Assembly (NCBI RefSeq): GCF_900089605.1
Contig: NZ_LT594324.1
Location: 1,426,001 to 1,490,000, forward strand
Reading direction: 5' to 3'
DNA length: 64,000 nucleotides
From: Micromonospora narathiwatensis
Lineage (GTDB): Bacteria; Actinomycetota; Actinomycetes; Mycobacteriales; Micromonosporaceae
Under the pieces are notes generated by a model. It saw nothing but the letters and a program-made list of their open reading frames with translations. It had not been told where the DNA came from and made no database searches. Below are positions 54,314-61,831 of this stretch, in pieces. Positions within the stretch are counted from its first letter, which is position 1; each line of letters opens with the position of its first letter. A program made the position numbers and the translations under genes.

Positions 54314-56104
54314 TCAAGCGGCAGCGGGCGCGGTGCCGGCCGGGGTGGTGGTGAGTTCGTGGGCGAGTTCTTCGCGGCCGGTGGTTCGTCGTTCGCGGGC
54401 GAGGGCGGCGGCGGTGTTGGCGAGGAGGGCGTCTCCGGTGGTGTGCCAGCCGACGCCGGCGAAGGTGAGGGTGCCGACGATGAGCGTTGTTTCCTCGTCG
54501 GGCTGTTCGGTGGGTGGGCCGCCGGCGGTGGGGTGCTCGTGGGCCTGGCCCTCGTGCCGCCGATAGCTGACGCGGGTGTCCCGTAGGAGTTGGAAGGTGA
54601 CGGAGTAGCGGCGGCCTTTGGTGAGGAAGTGGCCGCCGTAGCCGAGCATGTGAGCCCATCGCCGTAGCCGGGCGTAGGGGTTGCCCGTCGCGGGTTTCGT
54701 CGGTTCGGTGTCAAGGGCGGCTTGACGTTCGGCGACGCAGACGGGGCAGGCCGGGTAGCGGGTGTGGGTGCCGCAGTCGGGGCACTCCCAGCGGTCGACG
54801 AAGCCGGGCCGAGGCCGAGGCTCACGGGGCCGCTCGGACAGGGGGACCGGGGTTGCGGTGGGTCGGCCGATGCGCCAGCAGGCGTCGATGAGGCGGGCGG
54901 TGTGGTCGCCGTCGGGGTCGGCGTAGTCCCCGATCGAGTCGGCAGTCAGGCGGGTGGAGGTGTGCCCGGTGGCCTCGGTGCTTTTGGTGGCGTACTTGGC
55001 AAGGTAGCCGGCGACCAGGCCGTCAGTGACCTCGCCGGTTCCCGTGGTGGTGATCGGTCGGATGTCGAGCTGCTCGCCCCAGGCGATGAGCCACCCGTCG
55101 GGCTGGTCGGGGTGTGGCGGGGTGTGGAACGCGACCTGTCCGGCGGCGTGGCGGAGCGCGTCGACGAGGTCATCGGTGGTGAACCCGGCCGGTGGTGGGA
55201 CGACCGCGTCAGGGTCGGTGGGGTTGACGCCGTCGAGTCGGGCGATGGCGTGGAAGTGGACCGCGCCCCGGGCTTGGAGTTCGGCGACCTTCCCGGGTGA
55301 CAGCCGCACGGGGGCGACCTTCCGGGTTTTGCCGGAGGCGGTGATGATCTCAGCCTTGGGGATGCCGCGTCGGCGGGCGAGTTTGGCGAGCCAGCGTTCT
55401 GCGGCTTGCTTGGTGCGGTGCCACAGTTCGCCGGAGAACAGGTTCCACACGGCCTGGTGGTCGTGGTCGTAGCAGTCCAGGCACAACGGCCGGCCAAGGA
55501 CGGCGTCACCCTGCTCGTGCCTCGCCCAGCAAACCGAGGGGCGGCCGTGGGGGCAGAGGCCGGCGGTCGGGTCGGTGGTGCGGCGGGCGTGGCAGGGTTC
55601 GGCGCGGCAGTCGCAGCGCTTGCGGTTGCCGCAGGTGTGCTTGCGCACGACCCGGGCGTGGACCGGCCCGAAGGACGGGGCGGTGAAGGTGGCGAACACG
55701 GCCGGATGCTCGGCGACCGTCTCGGGGACGCCTTTGCCGCCGACGAGGCCGGCGCGCAGGAGTTGGAAGGCGTCGCGTTGGTAGGTGTGGGCGCAGGACG
55801 GGCAGACGGTGGCGCGGCGGTTGCCGCAGGCGGTGTAGATGACCGAGTCGGGCATGCCGTCGGTGTGCCGCTGGTCGAGGACGCGGCCGGTGGCGGGGTC
55901 GACGGTGAGGAGCTGCCCGGCGAGGCGGATGGGGCGGGTGCAGCCGCCGGCGGCGCGGACGTGTTCGATCCAGCCGAAGTAGTCCGGCCGGGTGGCCCGT
56001 TCGAAGGCGGAGCCGGCGGCGGTGTAGCCGTAGACGATGGTGTCGGCGTTCGAGCCCACCCCCCGGGCCGAAGCGCGGGGGGTGAGGTCCAGCGCCGAGG
56101 CCAT
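54314..56104 (-). CDS. RepSA-type rolling-circle replication initiator
   Basis: The 596-aa protein is the replication initiator of the AICE. An N-terminal zinc-rich part has CGNRRATVCPSCAHTY and CGNRKRCDCRAEPCHARR. The HUH nuclease signature is HFHAIARLDG (near residue 285), and the catalytic tyrosine is expected in VAGYLAKYATKSTEATG. A C-terminal CPDCGTHTRYPACPVC zinc motif and YARLRRWAHMLGYGGHFLTK follow. It nicks the origin and starts rolling-circle replication of the excised circle. It starts at ATG 56104, overlapping the upstream stop by 1 nt. One of the three GTCAAG palindromes lies inside it at 54710. Confidence 0.9.
   Translation of the reverse strand: MASALDLTPRASARGVGSNADTIVYGYTAAGSAFERATRPDYFGWIEHVRAAGGCTRPIRLAGQLLTVDPATGRVLDQRHTDGMPDSVIYTACGNRRATVCPSCAHTYQRDAFQLLRAGLVGGKGVPETVAEHPAVFATFTAPSFGPVHARVVRKHTCGNRKRCDCRAEPCHARRTTDPTAGLCPHGRPSVCWARHEQGDAVLGRPLCLDCYDHDHQAVWNLFSGELWHRTKQAAERWLAKLARRRGIPKAEIITASGKTRKVAPVRLSPGKVAELQARGAVHFHAIARLDGVNPTDPDAVVPPPAGFTTDDLVDALRHAAGQVAFHTPPHPDQPDGWLIAWGEQLDIRPITTTGTGEVTDGLVAGYLAKYATKSTEATGHTSTRLTADSIGDYADPDGDHTARLIDACWRIGRPTATPVPLSERPREPRPRPGFVDRWECPDCGTHTRYPACPVCVAERQAALDTEPTKPATGNPYARLRRWAHMLGYGGHFLTKGRRYSVTFQLLRDTRVSYRRHEGQAHEHPTAGGPPTEQPDEETTLIVGTLTFAGVGWHTTGDALLANTAAALARERRTTGREELAHELTTTPAGTAPAAA
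54710..54726. repeat. Inverted repeat GTCAAG-N5-CTTGAC, copy 1
   Basis: Perfect inverted repeat GTCAAG-GGCGG-CTTGAC inside the repSA coding region. The same arms recur at 57725 and 63099. Confidence 0.5.
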
Positions 56105-56370
56105 CAAGCCGCCACCCCGGCAGGGTGGTGGTTGGTGATGGTGCGTTCGGTGACGATGACCCGGCAGGCGCCGCACTGGCGCTTGGCCGGCTCGTGCCGG
56201 TGACACGGGATGGTGGCGGTCATTTGCCCGCAGCGGATGGTGACCGGTGCCCGGCAGGGTCCGCCGGGGATGACGTCGACGACGGTCCGGCGGATGTCGT
56301 ACGGGTGCGGCTCGGCGTGAGCGGGGCAGGTGTGGATGACCTGCTCGACGTCGACGAGGTAGATGGTCAT
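56104..56370 (-). CDS. Small cysteine/histidine-rich AICE protein (88 aa)
   Basis: The 88-aa protein contains several potential metal ligands (IHTCPAHAEPHPYD, GGPCRAP, IRCGQMTATIPCHRHEP, QCGACRVI) and resembles small zinc proteins encoded between spd and rep genes of AICEs. It has no membrane segment. The start ATG overlaps the DUF2637 gene by 4 nt and its stop overlaps the RepSA ATG by 1 nt, so translation is coupled. Function unknown. Confidence 0.75.
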   Translation of the reverse strand: MTIYLVDVEQVIHTCPAHAEPHPYDIRRTVVDVIPGGPCRAPVTIRCGQMTATIPCHRHEPAKRQCGACRVIVTERTITNHHPAGVAA

Positions 56371-57107
56371 CGGGCACCACCGGTAAGGGTGGTGAGGAGT
56401 TGCCCGGCGACGGCCGGGGCGACGTCGAGGCGGTTGGCCAGCTCGGCGGGCGTGATCGGGGTGCCGGTGGATTGTTCGTGCTGCACGGCGGCGAAGCGGG
56501 CCATGGGCAGCAGGTGGGTAGGGACGTCGACCGGCTCCGGGGCCGGCACGGTGACAGGTTCCGGCTCGACCACGGCCGGCACGGTGGCCGGGGTCGGTTC
56601 GGGTGCGGGGGTGATGGCGGCCGGCGGTGCCGGCTCGGTGACCTGCTCGGCCACCTGGACCCGGATCGGCTCGACCGGCTCGACAGCCGGCGGCGTGGTT
56701 TCCCGCGTGGTAGGTGCGGGGGCGAGGACAAGTTTGACCAGGGCCATAAAGGCCAGGGCCGGGACGGCCGAGAGGAGCCAGCCGGAGGCGCTGGGTTTGG
56801 CGACCGCGAGTTGTGCGGCGAGGGAGAGGCCGGCGGCGGCGATGAGCAGCAGCAGCGGGTAGCTGATGGATGTGCCGGTCCGGCGGCGTCGGCGGATGGT
56901 CAGCAGGGCGGCGATGGGGACGAGTTCGGAGATGACGGCGTTGGCCCAGCCGAACCACTCGCCGGTGCCGGTGGGGGAGTTGGCGAGGGTCCAGTCCTTG
57001 ACGTGGGTGAAGGAGGCGGCACCGGCGAAGCCGGCGACGGTGATGAGGATGAGGACCAGGACGACACCCTCGATGCGGGTGCCCCGGGTCGTGGCGGTGG
57101 TGGTCAT
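56367..57107 (-). CDS. DUF2637 membrane protein (AICE spread/transfer-associated)
   Basis: The 246-aa protein has four predicted membrane helices (about 13-35, 46-66, 80-101 and 107-127) in the DUF2637 pattern (ANAVISELVPIAALLTIRRR). A Pro/Val/Glu-rich linker (about 135-190, PEPTPATVPAVVEPEPVTVP) precedes a small helical C-terminal domain (PITPAELANRLDVAPAVAGQ). DUF2637 proteins correspond to Spd-type plasmid spread proteins. They influence intramycelial spread after transfer. Overlaps with both neighbours show operon coupling. Confidence 0.87.
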   Translation of the reverse strand: MTTTATTRGTRIEGVVLVLILITVAGFAGAASFTHVKDWTLANSPTGTGEWFGWANAVISELVPIAALLTIRRRRRTGTSISYPLLLLIAAAGLSLAAQLAVAKPSASGWLLSAVPALAFMALVKLVLAPAPTTRETTPPAVEPVEPIRVQVAEQVTEPAPPAAITPAPEPTPATVPAVVEPEPVTVPAPEPVDVPTHLLPMARFAAVQHEQSTGTPITPAELANRLDVAPAVAGQLLTTLTGGAR

Positions 57108-57454
57108 CAGTGACCTCCGGTGCAGTCGAGGCAGGAGCCGGTACGGCGAGGGATGTAGTAGGGCCTCACCTGGTCGCAGTGCCGGCAGGTGCGGCGGGCG
57201 CGTAGGGCCTTGGCGATGGCCTCCCGCTGGGCGGGCGTAGCAACCCGTTTGGGTGCGGCGAGGTCGAGGCGGTAGAGGTAGGCGACGCGCTTGCCGCGCC
57301 GCCAGACGATCTGGGCGACCGGGTCATGCCCTCCGGGTCGAAGGCCGGCGGCACGCAGTTGCCGACGAGTAGCCAGGCCGGCAGGGGCCATCCGGAAGGG
57401 GAAGGTCGGGAAACCGGTCACGGTGCCGGCCGGGTCGTAGATGGTGGTGGTCAT
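57107..57454 (-). CDS. RRQRL-motif zinc-binding protein
   Basis: The 115-aa protein contains ATRRQLRAAGLRPGGHDP, QIVWRRGKRVAYLYRLDLA and a C-terminal four-cysteine motif (CRHCDQVRPYYIPRRTGSC, then LDC), which matches the RRQRL-motif zinc-binding family found in AICEs. The basic core suggests DNA binding. The stop overlaps the DUF2637 start by 1 nt and the start overlaps the upstream gene's stop by 4 nt. Function not established. Confidence 0.83.
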   Translation of the reverse strand: MTTTIYDPAGTVTGFPTFPFRMAPAGLATRRQLRAAGLRPGGHDPVAQIVWRRGKRVAYLYRLDLAAPKRVATPAQREAIAKALRARRTCRHCDQVRPYYIPRRTGSCLDCTGGH

Positions 57455-57750
57455 TGCTGGCCTCCCCAGCGCTGCTGGGCGGCCTGCCGGGAGATCCCCA
57501 GCCGCTGGCCGATTTCGGCCCACGAGTAGCCGAACGTCCGCAGCCCGATGACGGCGTCGCCGATGGCGTCGTCGAGGTTGGCCGACAGGGCGACCAGGTC
57601 GCGGAGGGCTTCCACGTCGCCGGTGGCGACGCGGCGGCCGTGGGCGCGGATGATGCGGCGGGCGAAGGCCGCGAACTCGTCGTTCTCGACGACGTCCCGT
57701 CGCTTCTGGCGCGGGACGCAGGGCGTCAAGGTCGGCTTGACAGTGCTCAT
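57451..57750 (-). CDS. Helix-turn-helix AICE protein (99 aa)
   Basis: The 99-aa protein has a C-terminal sigma-70 region 4-like helix-turn-helix (FGYSWAEIGQRLGISRQAAQ) and a helical N-terminus with RRIIRAHGRRVATGD. Such proteins are common in AICEs and may bind element DNA. ATG 57750 is the start: the GTCAAG palindrome lies 9-25 nt inside the gene. Its start overlaps the upstream gene's stop by 4 nt. Confidence 0.8.
   Translation of the reverse strand: MSTVKPTLTPCVPRQKRRDVVENDEFAAFARRIIRAHGRRVATGDVEALRDLVALSANLDDAIGDAVIGLRTFGYSWAEIGQRLGISRQAAQQRWGGQQ
57725..57741. repeat. Inverted repeat GTCAAG-N5-CTTGAC, copy 2
   Basis: Perfect inverted repeat GTCAAG-GTCGG-CTTGAC just inside the 5' end of the HTH gene (start codon at 57750), a position where binding could control expression. 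Confidence 0.5.
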
Positions 57751-58193
57751 GCGTTTGCGCCTCCCTCGGTGTGGAGGCGGTCCCACTCGTCAGCGGCCTT
57801 CTCAAGGGCGGTGATGACCTGCTCGGCGGTGCGGGCCGGGTCGTCGTTCCACGAGTAGGGGGAGGTGTGCTCGTCGAGCAGGTGGCCGTCCTCGTCGACG
57901 ACGCAGATGGGCTCGCAGTCGTCGAGGTAGGTGGTGAGGACGCCGACGGCCTGCCGGAAGGTGACCTGGGTGTCGAGGTCGAGGCCGTAGAAGTGCTCGA
58001 CGCGGTGGCCGGCGCAGGCCATGCCGATGGCCCCGACGGCGCAGGCCGGCGGGGTGGGGAAGTCGGCGGGGAGCAGGTTGTTGTAGTAGGTGCCCTGGTG
58101 CCAGCCGTGCCGGCGTAGGTAGAGGGCAGCCATCCGCAGCAGGTCGGCCGGGGTGACCGGCGCGAGGGTGGGCGGTTGGTGGGTAGCCTTCAT
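57747..58193 (-). CDS. DUF6197 family protein
   Basis: The 148-aa protein fits DUF6197, common in AICEs and phages of actinobacteria: LYLRRHGWHQGTYYNN, PPACAVGAIGMACAGHR and LTTYLDDCEP. It is helical and soluble. AAAGGAC lies upstream of ATG 58193. Its stop overlaps the next gene's start by 4 nt. Function unknown. Confidence 0.82.
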   Translation of the reverse strand: MKATHQPPTLAPVTPADLLRMAALYLRRHGWHQGTYYNNLLPADFPTPPACAVGAIGMACAGHRVEHFYGLDLDTQVTFRQAVGVLTTYLDDCEPICVVDEDGHLLDEHTSPYSWNDDPARTAEQVITALEKAADEWDRLHTEGGANA

Positions 58194-58237
58194 GGCAGCC
58201 ACGTCCTTTCAGAAGGGCTTGGTGGGAGGTCGGCAGG

Positions 58238-58277
58238 ACCGGCAGTTGCTGCCAGGCGTTGTCCGGTCCTGTCGGCC
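58238..58277 (-). terminator. Hairpin in the gap before the DUF6197 gene
   Basis: GGTCGGCAGGACCGG (58238-58252) pairs with CCGGTCCTGTCGGCC (58263-58277), 15 bp with two wobble positions. It could terminate or attenuate transcription between the 69-aa gene and the DUF6197 gene. Confidence 0.6.
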
Positions 58278-58280
58278 GTT

Positions 58281-58490
58281 TCAGTTGGTGCGCAGCCGCA
58301 GGTAGCGGCGGTGGCGGGTGTCGTCGCCGCCCATGCGGGTCGGCGGGGAGATGTAGACGAGTCGGCCGCTGGCGGAGGCGACCTGGACCATCGCGGCGAT
58401 GTCCTCGGGACGGCCGATGATCCACAGTTCGGTGTACTGCGCGGCCCGCTGGTTGTTGGCGCGGGCGTAGGTGCGCTCTCGGATGGTCAT
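58281..58490 (-). CDS. Small AICE protein (69 aa)
   Basis: The 69-aa basic product (TIRERTYARANNQRAAQYTE, LWIIGRPEDIAAMVQVASAS, SPPTRMGGDDTRHRRYLRLR) has no family that I recognise but looks like a small alpha/beta domain. Its ATG overlaps the FtsK gene's stop by 4 nt, which supports translation. AICE operons commonly carry such a gene behind traB. Confidence 0.7.
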   Translation of the reverse strand: MTIRERTYARANNQRAAQYTELWIIGRPEDIAAMVQVASASGRLVYISPPTRMGGDDTRHRRYLRLRTN

Positions 58491-59350
58491 GCCGCGATCT
58501 CCCACTCGGTCGGGTTGCCGGCCGGCGTGTTGGTGGGGCGGCGGGTCCAGGCGGCGTAGTCGGCGATGTTGTAGATGTCGGTGTCGGTGAGGTAGGCGGC
58601 CTTGATGCGGCGGGGTACGCCGCCTTCGGCGAGGAGGTAGGCCGCGCCCTGGTTGGTGGGTGAGATGTCGGAGGCGGTGTAGCCCTGTTCGGCCCAGCCT
58701 TGGCCGAGGATGATGTTCGAGCTGTTCAGCGAGGTGCAGCGGAACGCGGCCCGGTAGCCGAACAGGTCCCGCAGGCTGGCGGGGATGATGTCCCACGAAG
58801 GCCGCTGCGTCGCGGCGACGACGGGCATCCCGCAGGCCCGGCCGAGGGAGACCAGGCCCCGCAGGAGGGCGGAGAACTCTTCCTGCTGGGTCTTGGTGCC
58901 GAGCACGGTGGAGTACATGGCGAGTTCGTCGATGATGGTGACGATGACCGACATGCCGTCGCCGGGGGCGAGCTTGCGGCGCCGGTTCGCCAGGAGCCAG
59001 GTGTAGCGGTTGGTGGCCACGACCAGGAGGCGACGCAGCACCTCGATGCCCTGGTCAATGTCGGGGCCGATGAACGCATCGGCCAGGTCGCGCCAGGGGC
59101 CGAGTTCGACGAGTTTGGCGTCGAAGAGCACGAGGCGGGTGTTGTCGCACAGTGCGCCGTGGCCGCAGATGTTGTTGACCAGGCCGGACTTGCCGCCGCC
59201 CGGCTCACCGGCAATCAGGATGTTGCGGTAGATGACATCCAGGTAGACGGGCTGGCCGAACTCGTCGATCCCGATGAAGATCGGGTCGAACATCGACAGG
59301 CCAGGACCCACCGGCACCCCAGCGGCGGGGGCGGGAATCGTGGTGGTCAT
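58487..59350 (-). CDS. FtsK/SpoIIIE-type DNA transfer ATPase (TraB/TraSA-like motor domain)
   Basis: The 287-aa protein is a single FtsK-type motor domain: Walker A GEPGGGKSGLVNN (near residue 48), VLFDAKLVEL, Walker B VTIIDELAMY (near 140) and VAATQRPSWDIIPASL. It lacks an N-terminal membrane part, unlike full-length TraB proteins. The membrane part seems to be a separate gene 87 nt upstream. It moves double-stranded element DNA between mycelia. The loss of the membrane segment is an uncommon split. Confidence 0.9.
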   Translation of the reverse strand: MTTTIPAPAAGVPVGPGLSMFDPIFIGIDEFGQPVYLDVIYRNILIAGEPGGGKSGLVNNICGHGALCDNTRLVLFDAKLVELGPWRDLADAFIGPDIDQGIEVLRRLLVVATNRYTWLLANRRRKLAPGDGMSVIVTIIDELAMYSTVLGTKTQQEEFSALLRGLVSLGRACGMPVVAATQRPSWDIIPASLRDLFGYRAAFRCTSLNSSNIILGQGWAEQGYTASDISPTNQGAAYLLAEGGVPRRIKAAYLTDTDIYNIADYAAWTRRPTNTPAGNPTEWEIAA

Positions 59351-59397
59351 GGTGTGCCCTCCTTGGGCGGTTGGTGGGCGCGAGAAGCCACACGAAC

Positions 59398-59413
59398 GAG
59401 CCGAAGGCGGCTC
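59398..59413 (-). terminator. Short hairpin between the transfer ATPase and its membrane partner
   Basis: GAGCCG-AAGG-CGGCTC is a perfect 6-bp stem in the 87-nt gap. It could attenuate read-through. Confidence 0.35.
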
Positions 59414-59437
59414 CTCGCGTCCCGGTTGGGTTTGGGG

Positions 59438-60376
59438 TCAGATCCAGTCGGAAACGTCGTCGTCCGGCGCGGACGACGAATCAGCCGCGGGCTTGCTGCC
59501 GTTGGCGGTCGTGGTGGTGGCCGGCTTCTTCGCCGGCTTGCTCTGGGCCGGGAGGGTGATCGTCGGCGCGTCGACGTCCGGCAAGTCCAGAGCGGTGGGC
59601 ACCGTCAACGGCGATGCCGAGACGGGCGCGTTGCGGTCGATGGCCTCGACCAGCGGGGAGCCCACGTTGGCGGTAAGCACCTCGCGGCGCTTGATGTCGA
59701 ACCGCACATAGGCGGCGTTGTTCTCCGTAGCGCGCTCGATGAGCACGGTGGAGGCGTGACAGGTCACGGCGATCTTGTCGAGCCGGCCTTCCAGGTCCTT
59801 GACCGACAGACCCGGGCGCAGGTACACCCACACCCGCTCACCGACCGGGGTGGGTTTGGCCCACAGGATCAGCGGCAGGCTTCCGGACTGGTTGGCGATG
59901 ATGAACTGCGCGAAGCACACCCGCAGCCGATGCCGGACGATCAGGCACCACGCCCAGGCGACCACCAGGCGGCGAATCGCGGGAACGCCGGCAGGAACGC
60001 CGACGGCCAGGGCAACGACGAGCAGCGTCACCAGCATCGGCGTGTGGCCCGCAAGCTGCACCCAACCGGTCAGCAGCCCAGCCGAGAGAAGAACCTCGGT
60101 GGACCACCACCACAGCAGCCGCAGCACCGGCCACACCCGTACGAGCAGCCAGGCAGCCGCACCGCACGGGACACCGACCAGGGCACCCACGATCAGAGCC
60201 ACGATCGGGTGCCAGTACGACGCGGCCACCACGGCCGCGAGAACACCGACCACGACGGCGGTGAGGACGAACGCCAACCGGGCGTTCCGCGCACTGGAAC
60301 GGTGAACCCTGGCCTCGATGACCGTCACCGTTCCGGTTGTCTTGCCGGCGAACCGGCGAGGGCTAGACTTGGACAC
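59438..60376 (-). CDS. AICE membrane protein, probable partner of the transfer ATPase
   Basis: The 312-aa protein has about four membrane helices (residues 33-52, 57-82, 84-103 and 112-132), a soluble domain (about 150-245, RPGLSVKDLEGRLDKIAVTC) and a disordered acidic C-terminus ending DDDVSDWI. Layout and position match the N-terminal membrane plus stalk region of TraB-like proteins, here encoded apart from the ATPase. GTG 60376 has GGGAGG upstream. Function as transfer channel or anchor is inferred. Confidence 0.8.
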   Translation of the reverse strand: MSKSSPRRFAGKTTGTVTVIEARVHRSSARNARLAFVLTAVVVGVLAAVVAASYWHPIVALIVGALVGVPCGAAAWLLVRVWPVLRLLWWWSTEVLLSAGLLTGWVQLAGHTPMLVTLLVVALAVGVPAGVPAIRRLVVAWAWCLIVRHRLRVCFAQFIIANQSGSLPLILWAKPTPVGERVWVYLRPGLSVKDLEGRLDKIAVTCHASTVLIERATENNAAYVRFDIKRREVLTANVGSPLVEAIDRNAPVSASPLTVPTALDLPDVDAPTITLPAQSKPAKKPATTTTANGSKPAADSSSAPDDDVSDWI

Positions 60377-60419
60377 GACGAGTCCTCCCAGGTAATGGGC
60401 GGGATGAGTTGGAGGGCAC

Positions 60420-60528
60420 GGGGTCGGCGATGTAGGAGTCGGACCGACCCCGCGCCAGCTCTTGCGGGGGATGTCACCACCACTGGTGGTGACCAGACCG
60501 GGAATGTAGGAGTCGGAACCACTCCCGG
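60420..60528. repeat. Twin hairpins displaying the same 14-nt loop sequence
   Basis: The 14-nt sequence ATGTAGGAGTCGGA occurs at 60430-60443 and 60504-60517, 74 nt apart. Each lies in the loop of a GC-rich stem with a different sequence (8 bp at 60420, 6 bp at 60498). The stems differ while the loops are conserved, which suggests selection for the loop. Confidence 0.6.
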
Positions 60529-60579
60529 ACCGTTGGATCAGCGGACCACTAGGCCGCTAGAGGTGAGACACCGCGCAGG

Positions 60580-60602
60580 CTTCACACAGCCGATGTGTGA
60601 AG
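60580..60602 (-). terminator. Terminator hairpin after the 105-aa AICE gene
   Basis: CTTCACAC (60580-60587) and GTGTGAAG (60595-60602) form a perfect 8-bp stem with a 7-nt loop, starting 2 nt past the stop codon at 60605-60607. Confidence 0.7.
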
Positions 60603-60604
60603 GA

Positions 60605-60922
60605 CTACTTGGCCGCCGAACCAGCCTTCGGCTTCAGCGAGATCGCACGGAACGCGACGCCGTTGCGCCCGTTGGTCGCCCACGGAATGGCCTCCAACTG
60701 CTCGACCTCGATGAGCTGCCCCACCATCACGCCCGGCTTCTCACCCGCCGTGGTGATGGTGATGACCTCACCGCCCGTCTCGTCGAGAACGAAGACCTGG
60801 GTCGACCACATGAGCCGGCCAGTGTTCTTCTCCGACCGCTGATTGCCGTTCTGGTCGTTCTTCGGCTCCGGGTCCTTCGACACCGTCACCTGCTTCGCCT
60901 TGGTGTCCACGTACAGCTTCAC
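60605..60922 (-). CDS. Hypothetical AICE protein (105 aa)
   Basis: GTG 60922 has a near-perfect AGGAGG at 6 nt upstream and gives a 105-aa beta-rich protein (KLYVDTKAKQVTVSKDPEP, TQVFVLDETGGEVITITTAG, GVMVGQLIEVEQLEAIPW). It is the first gene of the minus-strand AICE operon, transcribed toward the transfer genes. I know no family; it may be an activator or a structural protein. A terminator hairpin follows the stop. Confidence 0.75.
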   Translation of the reverse strand: MKLYVDTKAKQVTVSKDPEPKNDQNGNQRSEKNTGRLMWSTQVFVLDETGGEVITITTAGEKPGVMVGQLIEVEQLEAIPWATNGRNGVAFRAISLKPKAGSAAK

Positions 60923-61043
60923 AACAGACCTCCTGTGTCTAGGCGCATCCTCTGTTGGATGACTTGCCCTGCAACCAGGAAACCGCAAGCGATAGGACAC
61001 GGTAACCACAAGAGACAGTCTTCTCAGGACGGTGAGGCGGGGC

Positions 61044-61049
61044 TATAGT
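61044..61049 (+). promoter_or_regulatory. -10 box TATAGT of the XRE regulator gene
   Basis: TATAGT lies 41 nt before ATG 61091 in the divergent region. The -35 element is not clear. The repeats at 61050-61081 lie just downstream, where a repressor would block transcription. Confidence 0.5.
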
Positions 61050-61081
61050 GTCCCTCTAGCGTCCCTTCCGCGTCCTCTTGG
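61050..61081 (+). promoter_or_regulatory. Three direct repeats with 11-bp period in front of the XRE gene
   Basis: GTCCCTCTAGC, GTCCCTTCCGC and GTCCTCTTGG follow each other from 61050 with 11-bp spacing. They lie between the TATAGT box and the start codon and may be operator half-sites for the XRE protein (autoregulation, inferred). Confidence 0.5.
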
Positions 61082-61090
61082 AGATTGACG

Positions 61091-61831
61091 ATGGCAAACG
61101 AGCGGCTACGGAATGCTTTGCGAAGCAACAACCACACCGAGCGCACGTTCGCCGAAGATCTAGGGGTTGACCCAAAGACGGTTCAGCGCTGGATAACGAC
61201 GGGACGCGTTCCGCACCAGAGCACGGCCCAACGCGCGGCGAAGCTGCTTGACGTGCCCATGAGCTGGCTCTGGCCGGACTTGGAGCGCCCGCAAGCCGCT
61301 GGGGCATCGGCCGAGGTCGTGGGCTTCTATCCTCACCGTTCCGAGTCGCCAAAGCAGCTCTGGTCAGACCTCCTGCTCAGCACTCACGAACGGTTGGACC
61401 TCGTTGCTTTCGCCAGTCTTTTCCTGCCCGAGGAGAACCCGGAGTCCATCGAGATCATCAAGTACAAGGCCAGCAAGGGTGTGAAGGTGCGGATTGCCCT
61501 CGGAGAACCGGGGACGCCGGAGCTAAAGCTGAGGGGCCGAGAAGAACGGCTATTCGACGCCATCGACGGACGCGTCCGGATGGCTCTTGCCTACTACCGT
61601 CCCTTGGTCGGCGTCGCGGGTATCGACTTTCACGTTCACACCACGACGCTCTACAACTCTATCTTTCGCTTCGATGATCAAATGCTGATCAACCAGCACA
61701 TCTTCGGGACGTACGGCTACATGGCTCCGATTCTTCACCTGCGGCGTTGCAACAGCTCGACAGACCTGTTCGACACCTACGCGACTAGCTTTGAGCGCAT
61801 CTGGGAAGAGTCCAAGCCTTACGAGCCGTAG
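61091..61831 (+). CDS. XRE-type regulator with DUF5919 domain
   Basis: The 246-aa protein has an N-terminal Cro/CI-type helix-turn-helix (TFAEDLGVDPKTVQRWITTG, about 18-60) and a C-terminal DUF5919-type domain (about 75-240). The latter carries LDLVAFASLFLPEE, KYKASKGVKVRIALGEPG and LYNSIFRFDDQMLINQHIFG. The domain resembles half of a phospholipase-D-like fold and may sense a ligand. It is divergent from the AICE operon and probably controls it. GC content is slightly lower than in the core genes. The 3' end overlaps the convergent HAD gene by 13 nt. Confidence 0.85.
   Translation: MANERLRNALRSNNHTERTFAEDLGVDPKTVQRWITTGRVPHQSTAQRAAKLLDVPMSWLWPDLERPQAAGASAEVVGFYPHRSESPKQLWSDLLLSTHERLDLVAFASLFLPEENPESIEIIKYKASKGVKVRIALGEPGTPELKLRGREERLFDAIDGRVRMALAYYRPLVGVAGIDFHVHTTTLYNSIFRFDDQMLINQHIFGTYGYMAPILHLRRCNSSTDLFDTYATSFERIWEESKPYEP

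Larger units (their letters stand above)
60377..60604. other. Structured 228-nt AICE intergenic region with four hairpins
   Basis: No gene is present. Hairpin A: GGGGTCGG (60420-60427) with CCGACCCC (60444-60451). Hairpin P: TCACCACC-ACT-GGTGGTGA (60474-60492), a perfect 8-bp palindrome. Hairpin B: CCGGGA (60498-60503) with TCCCGG (60523-60528). Hairpin C: CTTCACAC (60580-60587) with GTGTGAAG (60595-60602). A and B both carry ATGTAGGAGTCGGA in their loops. Candidates are an RNA regulatory element of the transfer genes or the element's clt/oriT-like transfer locus. Confidence 0.6.
52857..61831. mobile_element. Actinomycete integrative and conjugative element (AICE), left end and core
   Basis: Integrase, excisionase, RepSA-type initiator, DUF2637 spread protein, small zinc and HTH proteins, FtsK-type transfer ATPase and membrane partner form one minus-strand block, followed by a divergent XRE regulator at 61091. 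The gene set and order match pSAM2-like AICEs, which replicate by rolling circle after excision and move as double-stranded DNA with one FtsK-like translocator. The left edge lies between the metH stop (52799) and the integrase end. The right edge is not visible. The given right coordinate marks the last gene confidently assigned. Confidence 0.8.
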
